From: Pseudacidovorax sp.
GTDB taxonomy: Bacteria; Pseudomonadota; Gammaproteobacteria; Burkholderiales; Burkholderiaceae_C
Assembly: GCF_017991995.1 (NCBI RefSeq)
Contig: NZ_JAGOPN010000026.1
Coordinates: forward strand, 31,651 to 74,739
Reading direction: 5' to 3'
DNA: 43,089 bases
Below, piece after piece: positions 1 through 8,797 of the stretch. Every line of letters starts with the position of its first letter. Position 1 is the stretch's first letter. The position numbers were made by a program, and so were the translations under genes. Below the pieces are notes generated by a model, which made no database searches, was not told the origin of the DNA, and saw only the letters and a program-made list of their open reading frames with translations.

Positions 1-175
1 GTGGGGTAGTGTGTAAAAGGCGCCGCCCCCGGCGCCCCCCCCCCCCCGCCCCCGCGGGGGGGGTCTCCCCCCCCCCCCCCCGGGGGGGGGGGGGGGGGGG
101 GGGGGCCGCGCCCTCGGCGGAGGCCGCCGGGCCCCCACCCCTGCCCTCCCCCAGGGGGGGAGGGGGAGGAACGTC
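1..175. other. Low-complexity C/G homopolymer at the window edge
   Basis: Bases ~40-105 consist almost entirely of runs of C followed by runs of G, and G/C-rich simple sequence continues to ~175. It falls inside the ClpV linker after the first AAA+ domain, where ordinary coding sequence is expected. A sequencing or assembly artefact at a contig end is the likeliest explanation. Confidence 0.7.
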
Positions 176-1735
176 GACGGGCTGCCCGCCGCTGCGCAGC
201 TTGGCGCGCAGGGCCAGCAGCTCGTCCACCAGCGCCTTCTCCTGGCCCCAGCGGCCTTCGAGGTCGCCCAGGCGGTCGCGCTCGGCGGCCAGGTCGGCAT
301 TGACGGCCTGCTCGCGCTCAGCCACCTCGATGCCGATGGCCTTCTCGCGGCCGATGATCTGCAACTCGGTCTCCAGCGACTCGATGCGCTTGCGGCTGTC
401 GTCCACCTCGGCCGGTGTGGCATGCAGGCTCACGGCCACGCGCGCGCAGGCAGTGTCCAGCAGGCTCACGCTCTTGTCGGGCAACTGGCGCGCCGGGATG
501 TAGCGGTGGCTCAGCTTGACCGCGGCTTCCAGCGCCTCGTCCAGGATCTGCACCTGGTGGTGCTTCTCCATGGTGCTGGCCACGCCGCGCATCATCAGGA
601 TGGCCTTGCGCTCGTCGGGCTCGTCCACCTGCACGTTCTGGAAGCGGCGGGTCAGCGCCGGGTCCTTCTCGATGTACTTCTTGTACTCGGCCCAGGTGGT
701 GGCGCCCACGGTGCGCAGCGTGCCGCGCGCCAGGGCGGGCTTGAGCAGGTTGGCCGCATCGCCCGTGCCGGCCGCGCCGCCCGCGCCCACCAGCGTGTGG
801 GTCTCGTCGACGAACAGGATGATGGGCTGCTCGCTGGCCTGCACCTCTTCGATGACAGAACGCAGGCGCTGCTCGAACTCGCCCTTCATGCTGGCGCCGG
901 CCTGCAGCAGGCCCACGTCCAGCGCCAGCAGCTTCACGTCCTTGAGGGCGGGCGGCACGTCGCCGCGGGCGATGCGCTGGGCAAAGCCCTCGACCACCGC
1001 CGTCTTGCCCACGCCGGCCTCGCCCACCAGGATGGGGTTGTTCTGGCGCCGGCGCATCAGGATGTCGACCACTTGGCGGATCTCGTCGTCGCGGCCGACG
1101 ATGGGGTCCATCTTGCCGCTGCGGGCCTGCTCGGTGAGGTCGGTGGTGAACTTCTTGAGCGCATCGCCCTTGCCCATGGCGGCGGGCGCGATGGCACCGC
1201 TGTCCTCGCCCGGCGTGCCGCTTCCCATGCCGGTGCCGTCCTGCGCGCGCATCTTTCCCTCGGCCGAGGCATCGCAGATCTTGGCAAAGTTGGCAGCCAG
1301 GTCCTCGACCTTGATCTTCTCGAACTGCTTGGACAGCTGCAGCAGCGGGTTGCGCAGGCTCTGCGTCTTGAGCATGCCCACCACGATGTAGCCGGTGCGC
1401 ACCTGCGCCTCGCCGAACTGCAGCGTGGCATAGGTCCAGGCGCGCTCGATGGCGTTCTCGATGTGCGGCGAGAAGTCGCTGATGGCGGTGGCGCCGCGCG
1501 GCAGGCGGTCCAGCGCAGCCGTCACGTCCTTGGCCAGCAGCGAGATGTCCAGCCCGTAGTGCTGCACGATGCGGTGCAGGTCGCTCTCCTGGTTCTGCAG
1601 CAGCTGGGCGAACCAGTGCTCCAGCTCCACATAAGGATTGCCGCGCATCTTGCAGAAGACCGTCGCGCCTTCGATGGCCTTGTAGGCCAGGGGATTCAGC
1701 TTGCCGAAGAGGGCGGTGCGGCTGATTTCACTCAT
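1..1735 (-). CDS. tssH: TssH/ClpV, T6SS sheath-disassembly AAA+ ATPase (N-terminal part, cut by window edge)
   Basis: ClpV is the cytoplasmic AAA+ unfoldase that pulls apart the contracted TssB-TssC sheath so its subunits can be reused. The frame opens at the ATG at 1735 (MSEISRTALFGKLNP) and stays open to base 1, so roughly the first 520-570 of the usual ~880-900 residues are present. Seen: a Clp N-terminal repeat domain (about 1-155), the first AAA+ domain with Walker A GEAGVGKT (238-245) and Walker B ILFVDE (306-311), then the start of the coiled-coil middle domain. The second AAA+ domain lies outside. Below about base 180 the translation turns into Pro/Gly/Arg homopolymer and is not credible protein. 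Last gene of the visible operon, 42 bp after tssG. Family assignment is secure. Confidence 0.95.
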   Translation of the reverse strand, partial: MSEISRTALFGKLNPLAYKAIEGATVFCKMRGNPYVELEHWFAQLLQNQESDLHRIVQHYGLDISLLAKDVTAALDRLPRGATAISDFSPHIENAIERAWTYATLQFGEAQVRTGYIVVGMLKTQSLRNPLLQLSKQFEKIKVEDLAANFAKICDASAEGKMRAQDGTGMGSGTPGEDSGAIAPAAMGKGDALKKFTTDLTEQARSGKMDPIVGRDDEIRQVVDILMRRRQNNPILVGEAGVGKTAVVEGFAQRIARGDVPPALKDVKLLALDVGLLQAGASMKGEFEQRLRSVIEEVQASEQPIILFVDETHTLVGAGGAAGTGDAANLLKPALARGTLRTVGATTWAEYKKYIEKDPALTRRFQNVQVDEPDERKAILMMRGVASTMEKHHQVQILDEALEAAVKLSHRYIPARQLPDKSVSLLDTACARVAVSLHATPAEVDDSRKRIESLETELQIIGREKAIGIEVAEREQAVNADLAAERDRLGDLEGRWGQEKALVDELLALRAKLRSGGQPVDVPPPPPLGEGRGGGPAASAEGAAPPPPPPPRGGGGETPPAGAGGGGRRGRRLLHTTP

Positions 1736-1777
1736 GGGTTTCTCCAGTAGAGACAGAACGAACGGCGGCCGCTGTTT

Positions 1778-2908
1778 TCACAAGGCCATGTGGGCAGGGG
1801 CCGCCGCGGGCGCAGCGACGATGGAGGACAGGTGCGAAGGACCGGCGATGCGCACGTCCACCGCGTGGTTCGCGCGCGGCCGGTTGCCGACCCAGCTGGT
1901 CCAGCCCAGGCGCGCGCCGCTGCCCAGCCGGGTGGGCGGCACCTCGGCGCGCTGCAGCAGCAGGCGCGCGTCCCAGTCCAGCTCGCCGCCCAGCAGCTGC
2001 TGCACCCAGCGCACCAGCGGGCCGCGCGCGCTGCCGTCGGGCAGGAAGCGGCGGTACTGATCCAGCGTGAGCGGGCCCAGGTGCAGGCAGACCTTGTGCT
2101 GCCGGTCCCACACGCGCCGGCCGAGCACGGCGCCCAGGCCCAGCGTGCGCGAGGCGGTGTTGGGGTTGCTCGCGCCCAGGCGCGTGAGCTCGTCCTCGGG
2201 CAGGGTCATCCAGTGGCCCACCCAGCGCTCCAGCTGCACGGGCACCTCGAAGAAGCCCGACAGCACCCGCTCCACGCCCTCGGCGCTGTGCACGCGCCGC
2301 GCGAGCCAGCCCGAGAAATGCAGGCGCGCGTCGTCCGGCACGTCGTCGCGCTGCTGCCGGGCCGCACCGCCGATGCCGACCAGCGCGCCCACGCGGTGGC
2401 GGAAAGGGTCCTCGCCCGGCCGGTCCATGCCCGGTGCGGGCCGGGCCTGCGACCACGCCCGGTAGAACTGCAGCGCGAAGCGGTGCAGGAAGGTGTCGAG
2501 GAAGGCCAGCCAGGTGCGGTCGCCATGGTTGAGCGCGCGCTCGCGGATGAAGTCCGACAGGTGCACCGGCAGCGGGCCGTTGGGGCCCACGTAGGCAAAG
2601 AAATGCTGGCGGATCAGCGGTGGCCGGCCATCGCCCTGCGGCAGCTCGAAGCGGCTGAGCCCCGCGGGCGCGAAGGCGAGCGAGGGCTCCTGGCCCACGC
2701 GCACCGGCTCGGCCGAGGGCCGTAGCGCATGGCCCCAGCGCGGGGCCGACAGGTCGGTCGCCTCCAGCCGGCGCATCAGCGCGAAGTAGTCGTAGGCCCA
2801 GGCCTGCTCGGCACGCGCGGCCAGCAGCTGCGCCGCGCCCGCGCGCGCCGGCGCCGGCACGGGCGTGGCCACGGCCGGAGCGGCTGCGGGTGCACCGCCG
2901 GTGCTCAC
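1778..2908 (-). CDS. tssG: TssG, T6SS baseplate wedge protein
   Basis: TssG joins TssF, TssE and TssK to form the wedges of the cytoplasmic T6SS baseplate on which the Hcp tube and sheath assemble. The 376-residue product shows family hallmarks: an N-terminal YDYFALMRRLE stretch, FELPQGDGRPPLIRQHFFAY, then GPLPVHLSDFIRERA, and a C-terminal LGWTSWVGNRP. The start is taken as GTG at 2908, which overlaps the tssF stop codon in a GTGA arrangement and implies translational coupling. The frame stays open upstream, but there it is only the shadow of tssF. A Pro/Ala-rich leader of about 25 residues precedes the conserved part. Confidence 0.93.
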   Translation of the reverse strand: MSTGGAPAAAPAVATPVPAPARAGAAQLLAARAEQAWAYDYFALMRRLEATDLSAPRWGHALRPSAEPVRVGQEPSLAFAPAGLSRFELPQGDGRPPLIRQHFFAYVGPNGPLPVHLSDFIRERALNHGDRTWLAFLDTFLHRFALQFYRAWSQARPAPGMDRPGEDPFRHRVGALVGIGGAARQQRDDVPDDARLHFSGWLARRVHSAEGVERVLSGFFEVPVQLERWVGHWMTLPEDELTRLGASNPNTASRTLGLGAVLGRRVWDRQHKVCLHLGPLTLDQYRRFLPDGSARGPLVRWVQQLLGGELDWDARLLLQRAEVPPTRLGSGARLGWTSWVGNRPRANHAVDVRIAGPSHLSSIVAAPAAAPAHMAL

Positions 2909-4803
2909 AGGATCGCCCGGGTCCCGCACTGCGGCCTCCAGCGCATCAGCTCGCCGCGGCCGGCGGCGTGCAGCACGGTCTCGACGAAATGGTTGACCTC
3001 CACATGCCGCGCCAGCCAGCGCGACATGACGGCGCCGAACAGGAACACGCTGCCGCCGTGGAAGGCCGTGGGCTCCACCTCCAGCGCCACCTCCAGGCCG
3101 CGGCCGAAGGCGATCGGTCCCGGCAGCGGCAGGCGGCGCACCAGCGCGCGCGTGCGCACCGACAGCAGCCCGCGCACCTGCGCCTGGCGCGACTCGTCGG
3201 CATGCGAGGCATAGAGCTGCAGCATCTCGCGCAGCGCCGCCGCACCCTGCTGGGGCGAGCTGTCGGCCAGCGACAGGTAGTTGAGCGCCAGGTGGTCGAT
3301 CACCTTCCAGCCCAGGCCTTCCTGCACCACCGGCGAGACCGGCCGCGACGGCGCCCGCAGCATGCGCACGCGCTGCACCGGGAAGGCGTCCATGCATTCG
3401 AAGTCGTTGTCGCGCCCTTGCGGCAGCAGCAGCGGCAGGTCGCGGTTGGTGACCAATGCCGACACCGCCAGCTGCCGCAGCTGCGTCGGGAAGGGCGCCT
3501 CCTGCGGATCGACGATCTGCAGGTAGACCTCCGAGCCGATGTGGCTGCTGCGGTGGCCCTCACTGCGCTGGCGCGCCGACAGCAGGCGCGGCTCGCGCGT
3601 GGTGGTGTAGTAGGCCGGGTGCACATGGCGGCTGCCGTGGAAGGCCGCATAGAAAGGCAGGAAGCGCTGCTCCTGCACGCCCTCGCCCTGCACCGTGCCG
3701 CTGTGGCCGACGACCTCGGTCACCGAGTGCACCTCGAAGTCCTGCGGCCGGGTGCGGTCGGGCAGCAGGTGGAACTGGCTGACGCCCTCGCCCACCTGCA
3801 CACGGTCCAGCCGCTTGGGGAAGAGGTTGATGGCCGGCACGCAGTTCAGCCGCACGGTGTCGGGGCCGACCAGCTTCTCCAGCGCCGCGTCGCCGCGCGA
3901 GAACAGGATCACCACTTCGACCTCGGCGACCGGCATGGTCGCCAGCAGCGGTGCCAGTCCGGTGAGCCGCGCGAAGCGGAAGCGCTCTGGGCAGGCGAAG
4001 TACTCCTGCACCAGCCGGAAGCCCGAGAAGCCGGTGTGGGTGACCGGCAGCAGCGCCTCGTCGTCGTCGAAGCCGCACTCCTGCACCGTGCTGCCGGGCA
4101 GCTCGCGCAGGCCGGCTGTCGTGGCGCCGCCCGCGGGCGTGCCCAGCGGCCGCAGCCATACGGCCACGGGCCGGTTGAGCACGCATTCGTGCAACTGCCA
4201 GGCCACGTCATCCGCGCCGGCGAAGTGCAGCAGCAGCGCGTCCATGGGGATCTGGCTGAAGTTGAGCCCGGCCGTCGCCTGCAGCGTGAAGCGCAGGCCG
4301 CCGCGGATGTCGCGCGCGCGTGGATGCCGCGCCAGCGGCAGGTCCGGCGCATAGCTGAAGTACTGGGCCTGCGTGAGCGCGACGGGCCACACGCGCAGGT
4401 CCTGCCCCGTGCGGAACTCGCAGTGCGTGTTCTGGCCGCTGGCGGCCCGCGCGCGCAGGCCGCTGCCACGCGGCAGCACCGGCCCGCGGGCCAGGTTGGC
4501 GTCTTCCAGGTCGACGTCGAAGGCGCACACCGTCATGGCCGGCGTGGGGGCCAGGAAGTGCGGATGGACGATGTCCAGCAGGTGGCCGGTGAAGCGCGGG
4601 TAGTCGGCGTCGAGCTTGAGGTTGACGCGCGCGGCCAGGAAGGCCGTGGCCTCGATCAGCCGCTCCACATAGGGGTCGGCCACTTCCTGGCCTTCGAGGC
4701 CGAGGCGGTGCGCGATCTTGGGGAAGGTGCGTGCGAACTCCGACGTGCTCTCGCGGAAGTAGCGCAGCTCCTGCTCGTACAGGTTCAGCAGCCGGGGGTC
4801 CAT
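2905..4803 (-). CDS. tssF: TssF, T6SS baseplate wedge protein
   Basis: TssF (ImpG/VasA family) is the large wedge subunit of the T6SS baseplate, related to phage gp6. The 632-residue protein begins with the classic family N-terminus (MDPRLLNLYEQELRYFRE, then EFARTFPKIAHRLGL) followed by the DPYVERLIEATAFLAARV segment. The length matches the family norm of about 590-640. The ATG at 4803 lies 9 bp after the tssE stop, and the gene ends in a 4-bp overlap with tssG. No frameshift or truncation is apparent. Confidence 0.95.
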   Translation of the reverse strand: MDPRLLNLYEQELRYFRESTSEFARTFPKIAHRLGLEGQEVADPYVERLIEATAFLAARVNLKLDADYPRFTGHLLDIVHPHFLAPTPAMTVCAFDVDLEDANLARGPVLPRGSGLRARAASGQNTHCEFRTGQDLRVWPVALTQAQYFSYAPDLPLARHPRARDIRGGLRFTLQATAGLNFSQIPMDALLLHFAGADDVAWQLHECVLNRPVAVWLRPLGTPAGGATTAGLRELPGSTVQECGFDDDEALLPVTHTGFSGFRLVQEYFACPERFRFARLTGLAPLLATMPVAEVEVVILFSRGDAALEKLVGPDTVRLNCVPAINLFPKRLDRVQVGEGVSQFHLLPDRTRPQDFEVHSVTEVVGHSGTVQGEGVQEQRFLPFYAAFHGSRHVHPAYYTTTREPRLLSARQRSEGHRSSHIGSEVYLQIVDPQEAPFPTQLRQLAVSALVTNRDLPLLLPQGRDNDFECMDAFPVQRVRMLRAPSRPVSPVVQEGLGWKVIDHLALNYLSLADSSPQQGAAALREMLQLYASHADESRQAQVRGLLSVRTRALVRRLPLPGPIAFGRGLEVALEVEPTAFHGGSVFLFGAVMSRWLARHVEVNHFVETVLHAAGRGELMRWRPQCGTRAIL

Positions 4804-4812
4804 GGTGTGCCC

Positions 4813-5337
4813 TCAGCGCGGTGGCGTGGCCTGCTCGATGTCGACGCGCCCTTCTTCCAGGTCGATGCGGCTTCGCATCAGGAACTCCAGCGGCACCGGC
4901 TGCGCCCACAGCATGCCGCGGATCTGCAGACCGACGCGGTTGTGGGAGTCCAGGGCCGAGCCTTCCATGACGAGTTCAACTTCCAGGGTGCGGGGCAGGA
5001 TGCGGGGCTCGAACTGCAGGATTGCGTTCTTGAGCGCCTGTTCCATGCTGACACGCTGGATCGACGAGGTGAACTGGCCGGACAGCATAGGCAATCCGTA
5101 GTTCAGCACCGAGCGCGCCGCCTGCGGATGGCGGCGCTCGTCCAGGCCCCGTAGGCCGCCCGTGGCGTTGAACAGCCACGCCAGGTCGCGCAGCACCGCG
5201 GCGCGCAGCGCCTGGCGCGTGAGCGTGCGCTGGTCGTCGCCCTCGCGCTCGCGGCCGGGCTCCAGGTCCACCAGCCGGTCGAGCAGCGAGGGCTGCAGGC
5301 GCTCCTGCGCGCTCGCGATGTCGCGCGGCTCAGCCAC
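4813..5337 (-). CDS. tssE: TssE, gp25-like T6SS baseplate protein
   Basis: TssE is the gp25-like baseplate component that nucleates sheath assembly. The 174-residue product has a short N-terminal segment (QPSLLDRLVDLEP), then a gp25-type domain (about 45-165) with SVLNYGLPMLSG and the LRHPEL-region equivalent EQALKNAILQFEPRI. The start codon is GTG (5335-5337), so the gene overlaps the end of tagJ by 8 bp. No in-frame ATG would keep the conserved N-terminus. Size and order (tagJ-tssE-tssF-tssG-tssH) match many proteobacterial T6SS clusters. Confidence 0.93.
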   Translation of the reverse strand: MAEPRDIASAQERLQPSLLDRLVDLEPGREREGDDQRTLTRQALRAAVLRDLAWLFNATGGLRGLDERRHPQAARSVLNYGLPMLSGQFTSSIQRVSMEQALKNAILQFEPRILPRTLEVELVMEGSALDSHNRVGLQIRGMLWAQPVPLEFLMRSRIDLEEGRVDIEQATPPR

Positions 5338-6196
5338 CGGCGGCGCTGTCCTGGGCGGCGTCCACGGCGTCGCCCTGGCCGGTCTCGGCCGCGCCGGCGT
5401 CCATCACGACGTCGAACACGATCTCGCGCACGTCCATCAACGCATGCTCGCCCGCGTCGCTGCTGAAGCTGCGCTGGCCCAGGCCCGTCCACACCTCGGG
5501 CGCACGCTCCTGCCATTCGGTCTTGCGTGCCAGTTGCAGCGCGCCGTCGCTGCTGGCCTGGCTGCCGTCGTAGCGCGTGGGGATCAGGGCCAGCGCCTCG
5601 CCGCCGTTGGCGAAGGTCAGGTGCGCGGGCATCCACACGGCATCGCGCAGGTCTTCGGGCGCCTCGATCTTGACGGCCGCCAGGCGCGAGAAGGGCACCC
5701 AGTAGTAGCGCCCGTTGACGAAGGCCTCCAGCACCGGGCCCAGTCGCATGTCGCCGTCGGCCAGCCATTCGAAGGGCTGGCCGTCGAGCGTGCCCGAGGT
5801 GGCGGGGGCCGCGTCGAAGGCGCGCTCGCGCAGCTGCTCGCCGGCCGCGGCATCGCCCGCGCCGATGCGCAGCAGCGACTCCACCAGCAGCGCCAGCCAT
5901 TCGTCGGGCTGACCGAAGATCATGGGTGTGCGCTTGCCGGCGAAGACCTCGGCGCGCAGGCCTTCGCAGCGGATGGCCTCGCCGTACATCTGCTTCATGG
6001 GAATGGCGGCGGCATCCATCTCGGCGGCCACGCTCAACTGGTTCAGCGCCCGCTCCCACTGGCCCAGCACGCACAGCAGCTGGGCCAGGAAGACGCGCAG
6101 CTTCATGTCGGCCGGCCTGGCGCGCACCTGCGCGGTGAGGGCGGCCAGGGCGCCGGCGGGGTCGTGGGCGGCCAGCAGTTCTTCGGGGGTGCTCAT
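5330..6196 (-). CDS. tagJ: TagJ/ImpE-family T6SS accessory protein
   Basis: TagJ (ImpE, SciE, HsiE) is a non-core T6SS protein; in Pseudomonas aeruginosa the family member binds the sheath protein TssB and is thought to assist ClpV recycling. The 288-residue product has helical TPR-like repeats over residues 1-70 (PEELLAAHDPAGALAALTAQ, then LRVFLAQLLCVLGQWERAL) and a C-terminal ImpE domain (FEWLADGDMRLGPVLEAFVN). The ATG at 6196 has an AAGGAG ribosome-binding site 8 bp upstream. It lies 34 bp after the hcp-like gene and overlaps tssE by 8 bp. Confidence 0.9.
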   Translation of the reverse strand: MSTPEELLAAHDPAGALAALTAQVRARPADMKLRVFLAQLLCVLGQWERALNQLSVAAEMDAAAIPMKQMYGEAIRCEGLRAEVFAGKRTPMIFGQPDEWLALLVESLLRIGAGDAAAGEQLRERAFDAAPATSGTLDGQPFEWLADGDMRLGPVLEAFVNGRYYWVPFSRLAAVKIEAPEDLRDAVWMPAHLTFANGGEALALIPTRYDGSQASSDGALQLARKTEWQERAPEVWTGLGQRSFSSDAGEHALMDVREIVFDVVMDAGAAETGQGDAVDAAQDSAAGG

Positions 6197-6230
6197 TCGG
6201 GGCTCCTTGGTGGACGGGGATCGGGGACGG

Positions 6231-6785
6231 TCAGCCCAGTTCGGCCATGCGGATGGCGCCGCGGCGCCCGTCGTCGAGCTGCGGGGCGGAGGCGATGCTC
6301 AGCTTGCGGTAGGCGAAGGCCAGGATCTCGCACGGAAAGCCCACGCTGCCGCCGGTCACCAGCACATAGTTGGCCAATCGGGCGTCGCTGAGCGCGATCT
6401 CCAGCGTCGACTCCTGCTCCTTCGAGGAGTCGCCGGACGCCTTGAAGCAGGACAGCACGACCTTGGCATCGCTGGCCTGCGACTTGATCAGGTTGGCGAT
6501 GGACGCCGTGGCCGCGTCGCAGCGCCGCACGATCAGCATGGCGTTCATGCTCAGCTTGGACTTGGTGCCGCCCGGCGCCGCATCGGCCCGCACGGCGCTG
6601 AAGTAGCCCAGCACCGCCATGCGCTTCTTGCCATCGCCGAAGAGCCGGAGCGATTCGCCCTCGATCGGGTTGCCCTTGCTCTCGATGGTCATCACCACGT
6701 CGATGTTGTCGCTGCGGTTGAGCGAGAGTTCGAGCATGCGCAGCGCCTCGTCGGCGTCGATCTGCTGGTCCTGGTTGAATGACAT
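6231..6785 (-). CDS. hcp: Hcp-like T6SS tube protein, divergent
   Basis: Hcp forms the hexameric rings of the T6SS inner tube and can carry effectors. This 184-residue product has an N-terminal segment of about 28 residues (MSFNQDQQIDADEALRML), then IDVVMTIESKGNPIEGESLR, resembling the first Hcp strands, and a C-terminal ISLxNA-like LEIALSDARLANYVLV followed by FAYRKLSI, matching the position of the closing strands of Hcp. It lacks the textbook Hcp N-terminus and is slightly long (usual ~160-172). A GAGGAA ribosome-binding site precedes the ATG at 6785. Position directly before tagJ-tssE is typical for hcp. I am moderately sure of the family; an Hcp-related accessory protein is the alternative. 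Confidence 0.62.
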   Translation of the reverse strand: MSFNQDQQIDADEALRMLELSLNRSDNIDVVMTIESKGNPIEGESLRLFGDGKKRMAVLGYFSAVRADAAPGGTKSKLSMNAMLIVRRCDAATASIANLIKSQASDAKVVLSCFKASGDSSKEQESTLEIALSDARLANYVLVTGGSVGFPCEILAFAYRKLSIASAPQLDDGRRGAIRMAELG

Positions 6786-6821
6786 GGTGTTCCTCGTGTT
6801 CCGGAAAGGGGAGATGGCGGG

Positions 6822-8786
6822 TCAGGGCGCCCGGGCCGCGCCCCAGCGCACGGCCACGGCCAGCACCTGCCGCTCGCGGTCGGGCCGCGCCTGGCCGCGC
6901 ACGCGCAGGTCCGCCAGCGGGGCGGCGGCCGACAGGCCGAACAGGCGCGGCGCGCTCTGCGGCAGTGCCGGGCTGGCCACCACCAGCAGCCGGCCGGCCC
7001 CGCCCGCGGGCAGGTCGAAGCGCTTCATGGCGGGCGACTGCGGCTGGCCGCGCTCGAAGCGGTTGGCCTCGCCGGCCTCGCCCGGGTAGACGGACCACAG
7101 GCCGCCCTGCGCGTCCAGGGCCAGCACGGCCAGGTCCAGCGAATGGCCGCTGGCGTTGCGCACCAAGAGGCGCAGGCGCTGGCCCTCGGCCGGCGCGAGC
7201 ACGCTGTCCACCGGCAGGGGCCGGCTGGCCACCAGGCGCTCGCCTTCCCAGGTCTCGATGGCCAGGTCCAGCCCATCCACGCGGCGGCCGTCGGCCAGTT
7301 GCTGCAGCCGCTCGAACCACTTGAGCTGGGCCATGAGCTCCAGCCGCCGGCGCACGGCGGCATCGCTGGTCAGCGGCGGCGGCGCGGGCACGGCACCCGT
7401 CCAGCGCGCCGCGTCGGCCGACAGCGGGGACAGCCGCTGGCCCGCGCGGCCGGCCGGCGCCCACAGCAGGTCGGCGTCGCCATCGACCGACTCGATGGCG
7501 GCCGGATAGTCCAGGTTGATGCCGGCGGGCAGGGCCCGGTCAGCGCGCACGCGCAGCACCAGCGAGGGCGGCGGCTCCACCGGTGCGACGCTCCAGAGCG
7601 CGCCGCCGGCGGCGTCCTGCAGGGTGTCGGGCACCGCCAGGCGCGATTGGGCGAGCGTGGCCTCCTGCAGGCGGGCCGTGGCGCTGCGGGCGCTGCCGTC
7701 GGGCAGCACGGCCGTGACCGTCACCGGCTGCTGCGCCTCCAGCCCGTCGAGCAGGCCGGCGTCCAGCGACAGGCTGGCGCCGGCGCGCTGGGCGGGCCAG
7801 GCCGGCTGCGTGCTGCGCGGGCGGGTGCTGTTGTCGAAGAGGGGCAGGTCCAGGCTGCCCTCGGCCACCGGCGAGGGCAGCTCGCGCTGCGGAAAGCGCT
7901 GCTCCAGCTCGTCGATGACCGGCGGGTAGGCCGCCAGCGCGTCGTTGAAGAGTTCGCGCCAGGTGGCGGGACGGCGCTGCAGCCCCTGGGCCAGGGCCCA
8001 GGTGAGCAGTCCGTGCGGACGGGCCTGCCGATCGCCGCGCGGCAGGCGCAGCTCGGGCGTGACCTGGTGGCTCTCCGAAGCGAAGAAGGCCACGTAGCGG
8101 GCACGCGGCACGGCGGCGGTAGCCGGCGCGGCGGGCAGAGGGGGGGCCGCGGCGCCATCGCCGCCGGCCAGCTGTTCGGGTCGCACGCCGCGCCAGCGCA
8201 CCTCGTCGTCCGGCGGGCCGGGGTCGGGGCTGTCGATGGCACGGGTGCTGCGCGTCATGGAGGCGGCCGAACAGGTGTCGAACACCGCCCACACGAAGAC
8301 GCCACGCGAGAGGAAGGCCTGGATCCAGCCGTCCACGTCGACGTCGCGCACGCCGCCGTTCAGAGCGCGTCCGCCGCCGATGGTTCCCCGCACGTCGCGT
8401 GCGAGGAAGTTCTCGGCCAGGCCGTCGGGCTCCTGGTAGCGCTTGGCCGTGTCGCGCAGCCGCGTGCCATGGCCCGAGAAGTACAGCAGCACGAAGTCGC
8501 CCTGGCCCGAGCGGGCCAGCAGCTGTTGCAACGCCTGGCCGATGGCGCGGCTGTCGGGCGGCTGCGCGCCGGGCACGCCGTCGGCCAGCGTGGCGATGTC
8601 GGCCGGCGCGAAGCCCTGCTGCTGCAGCACCTCGCGCATCAGCAGCACGTCGTTGCGCGGGGCCTGCAGCCACAGGTTCTGGGGCTGGAAGGGCAGCTCC
8701 GAGACGCCCACCAGCAGCGCGCGCTGCACGGCCGTGGCGGGCAGGGCCGCCAATGCGAGCAGGAGCAGCAGGGCGAGACGGCGCAT
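6822..8786 (-). CDS. Exported caspase-like (peptidase C14) protein with C-terminal DUF4384-like domain
   Basis: A 654-residue protein with a clear Sec signal peptide (residues 1-19, MRRLALLLLLALAALPATA), so it should act in the periplasm. Residues ~20-290 form a caspase-type fold: RALLVGVSE strand, LLYFSGHG with the expected catalytic His106, and VFDTCSA with the expected catalytic Cys172. Both dyad residues are present, so it may be an active protease. The C-terminal third contains a stretch (DLAVLALDAQGGLWSVYPGE) resembling DUF4384, a domain often found with bacterial caspase-like proteases. It sits 11 bp downstream of the anti-sigma-like gene and 36 bp before hcp, inside the T6SS operon. 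Substrate and T6SS role are unknown; a toxin, an envelope-quality protease or a regulator of the neighbouring anti-sigma-like protein are all possible. Confidence 0.85.
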   Translation of the reverse strand: MRRLALLLLLALAALPATAVQRALLVGVSELPFQPQNLWLQAPRNDVLLMREVLQQQGFAPADIATLADGVPGAQPPDSRAIGQALQQLLARSGQGDFVLLYFSGHGTRLRDTAKRYQEPDGLAENFLARDVRGTIGGGRALNGGVRDVDVDGWIQAFLSRGVFVWAVFDTCSAASMTRSTRAIDSPDPGPPDDEVRWRGVRPEQLAGGDGAAAPPLPAAPATAAVPRARYVAFFASESHQVTPELRLPRGDRQARPHGLLTWALAQGLQRRPATWRELFNDALAAYPPVIDELEQRFPQRELPSPVAEGSLDLPLFDNSTRPRSTQPAWPAQRAGASLSLDAGLLDGLEAQQPVTVTAVLPDGSARSATARLQEATLAQSRLAVPDTLQDAAGGALWSVAPVEPPPSLVLRVRADRALPAGINLDYPAAIESVDGDADLLWAPAGRAGQRLSPLSADAARWTGAVPAPPPLTSDAAVRRRLELMAQLKWFERLQQLADGRRVDGLDLAIETWEGERLVASRPLPVDSVLAPAEGQRLRLLVRNASGHSLDLAVLALDAQGGLWSVYPGEAGEANRFERGQPQSPAMKRFDLPAGGAGRLLVVASPALPQSAPRLFGLSAAAPLADLRVRGQARPDRERQVLAVAVRWGAARAP

Positions 8787-8797
8787 GAGGGCGGCTT

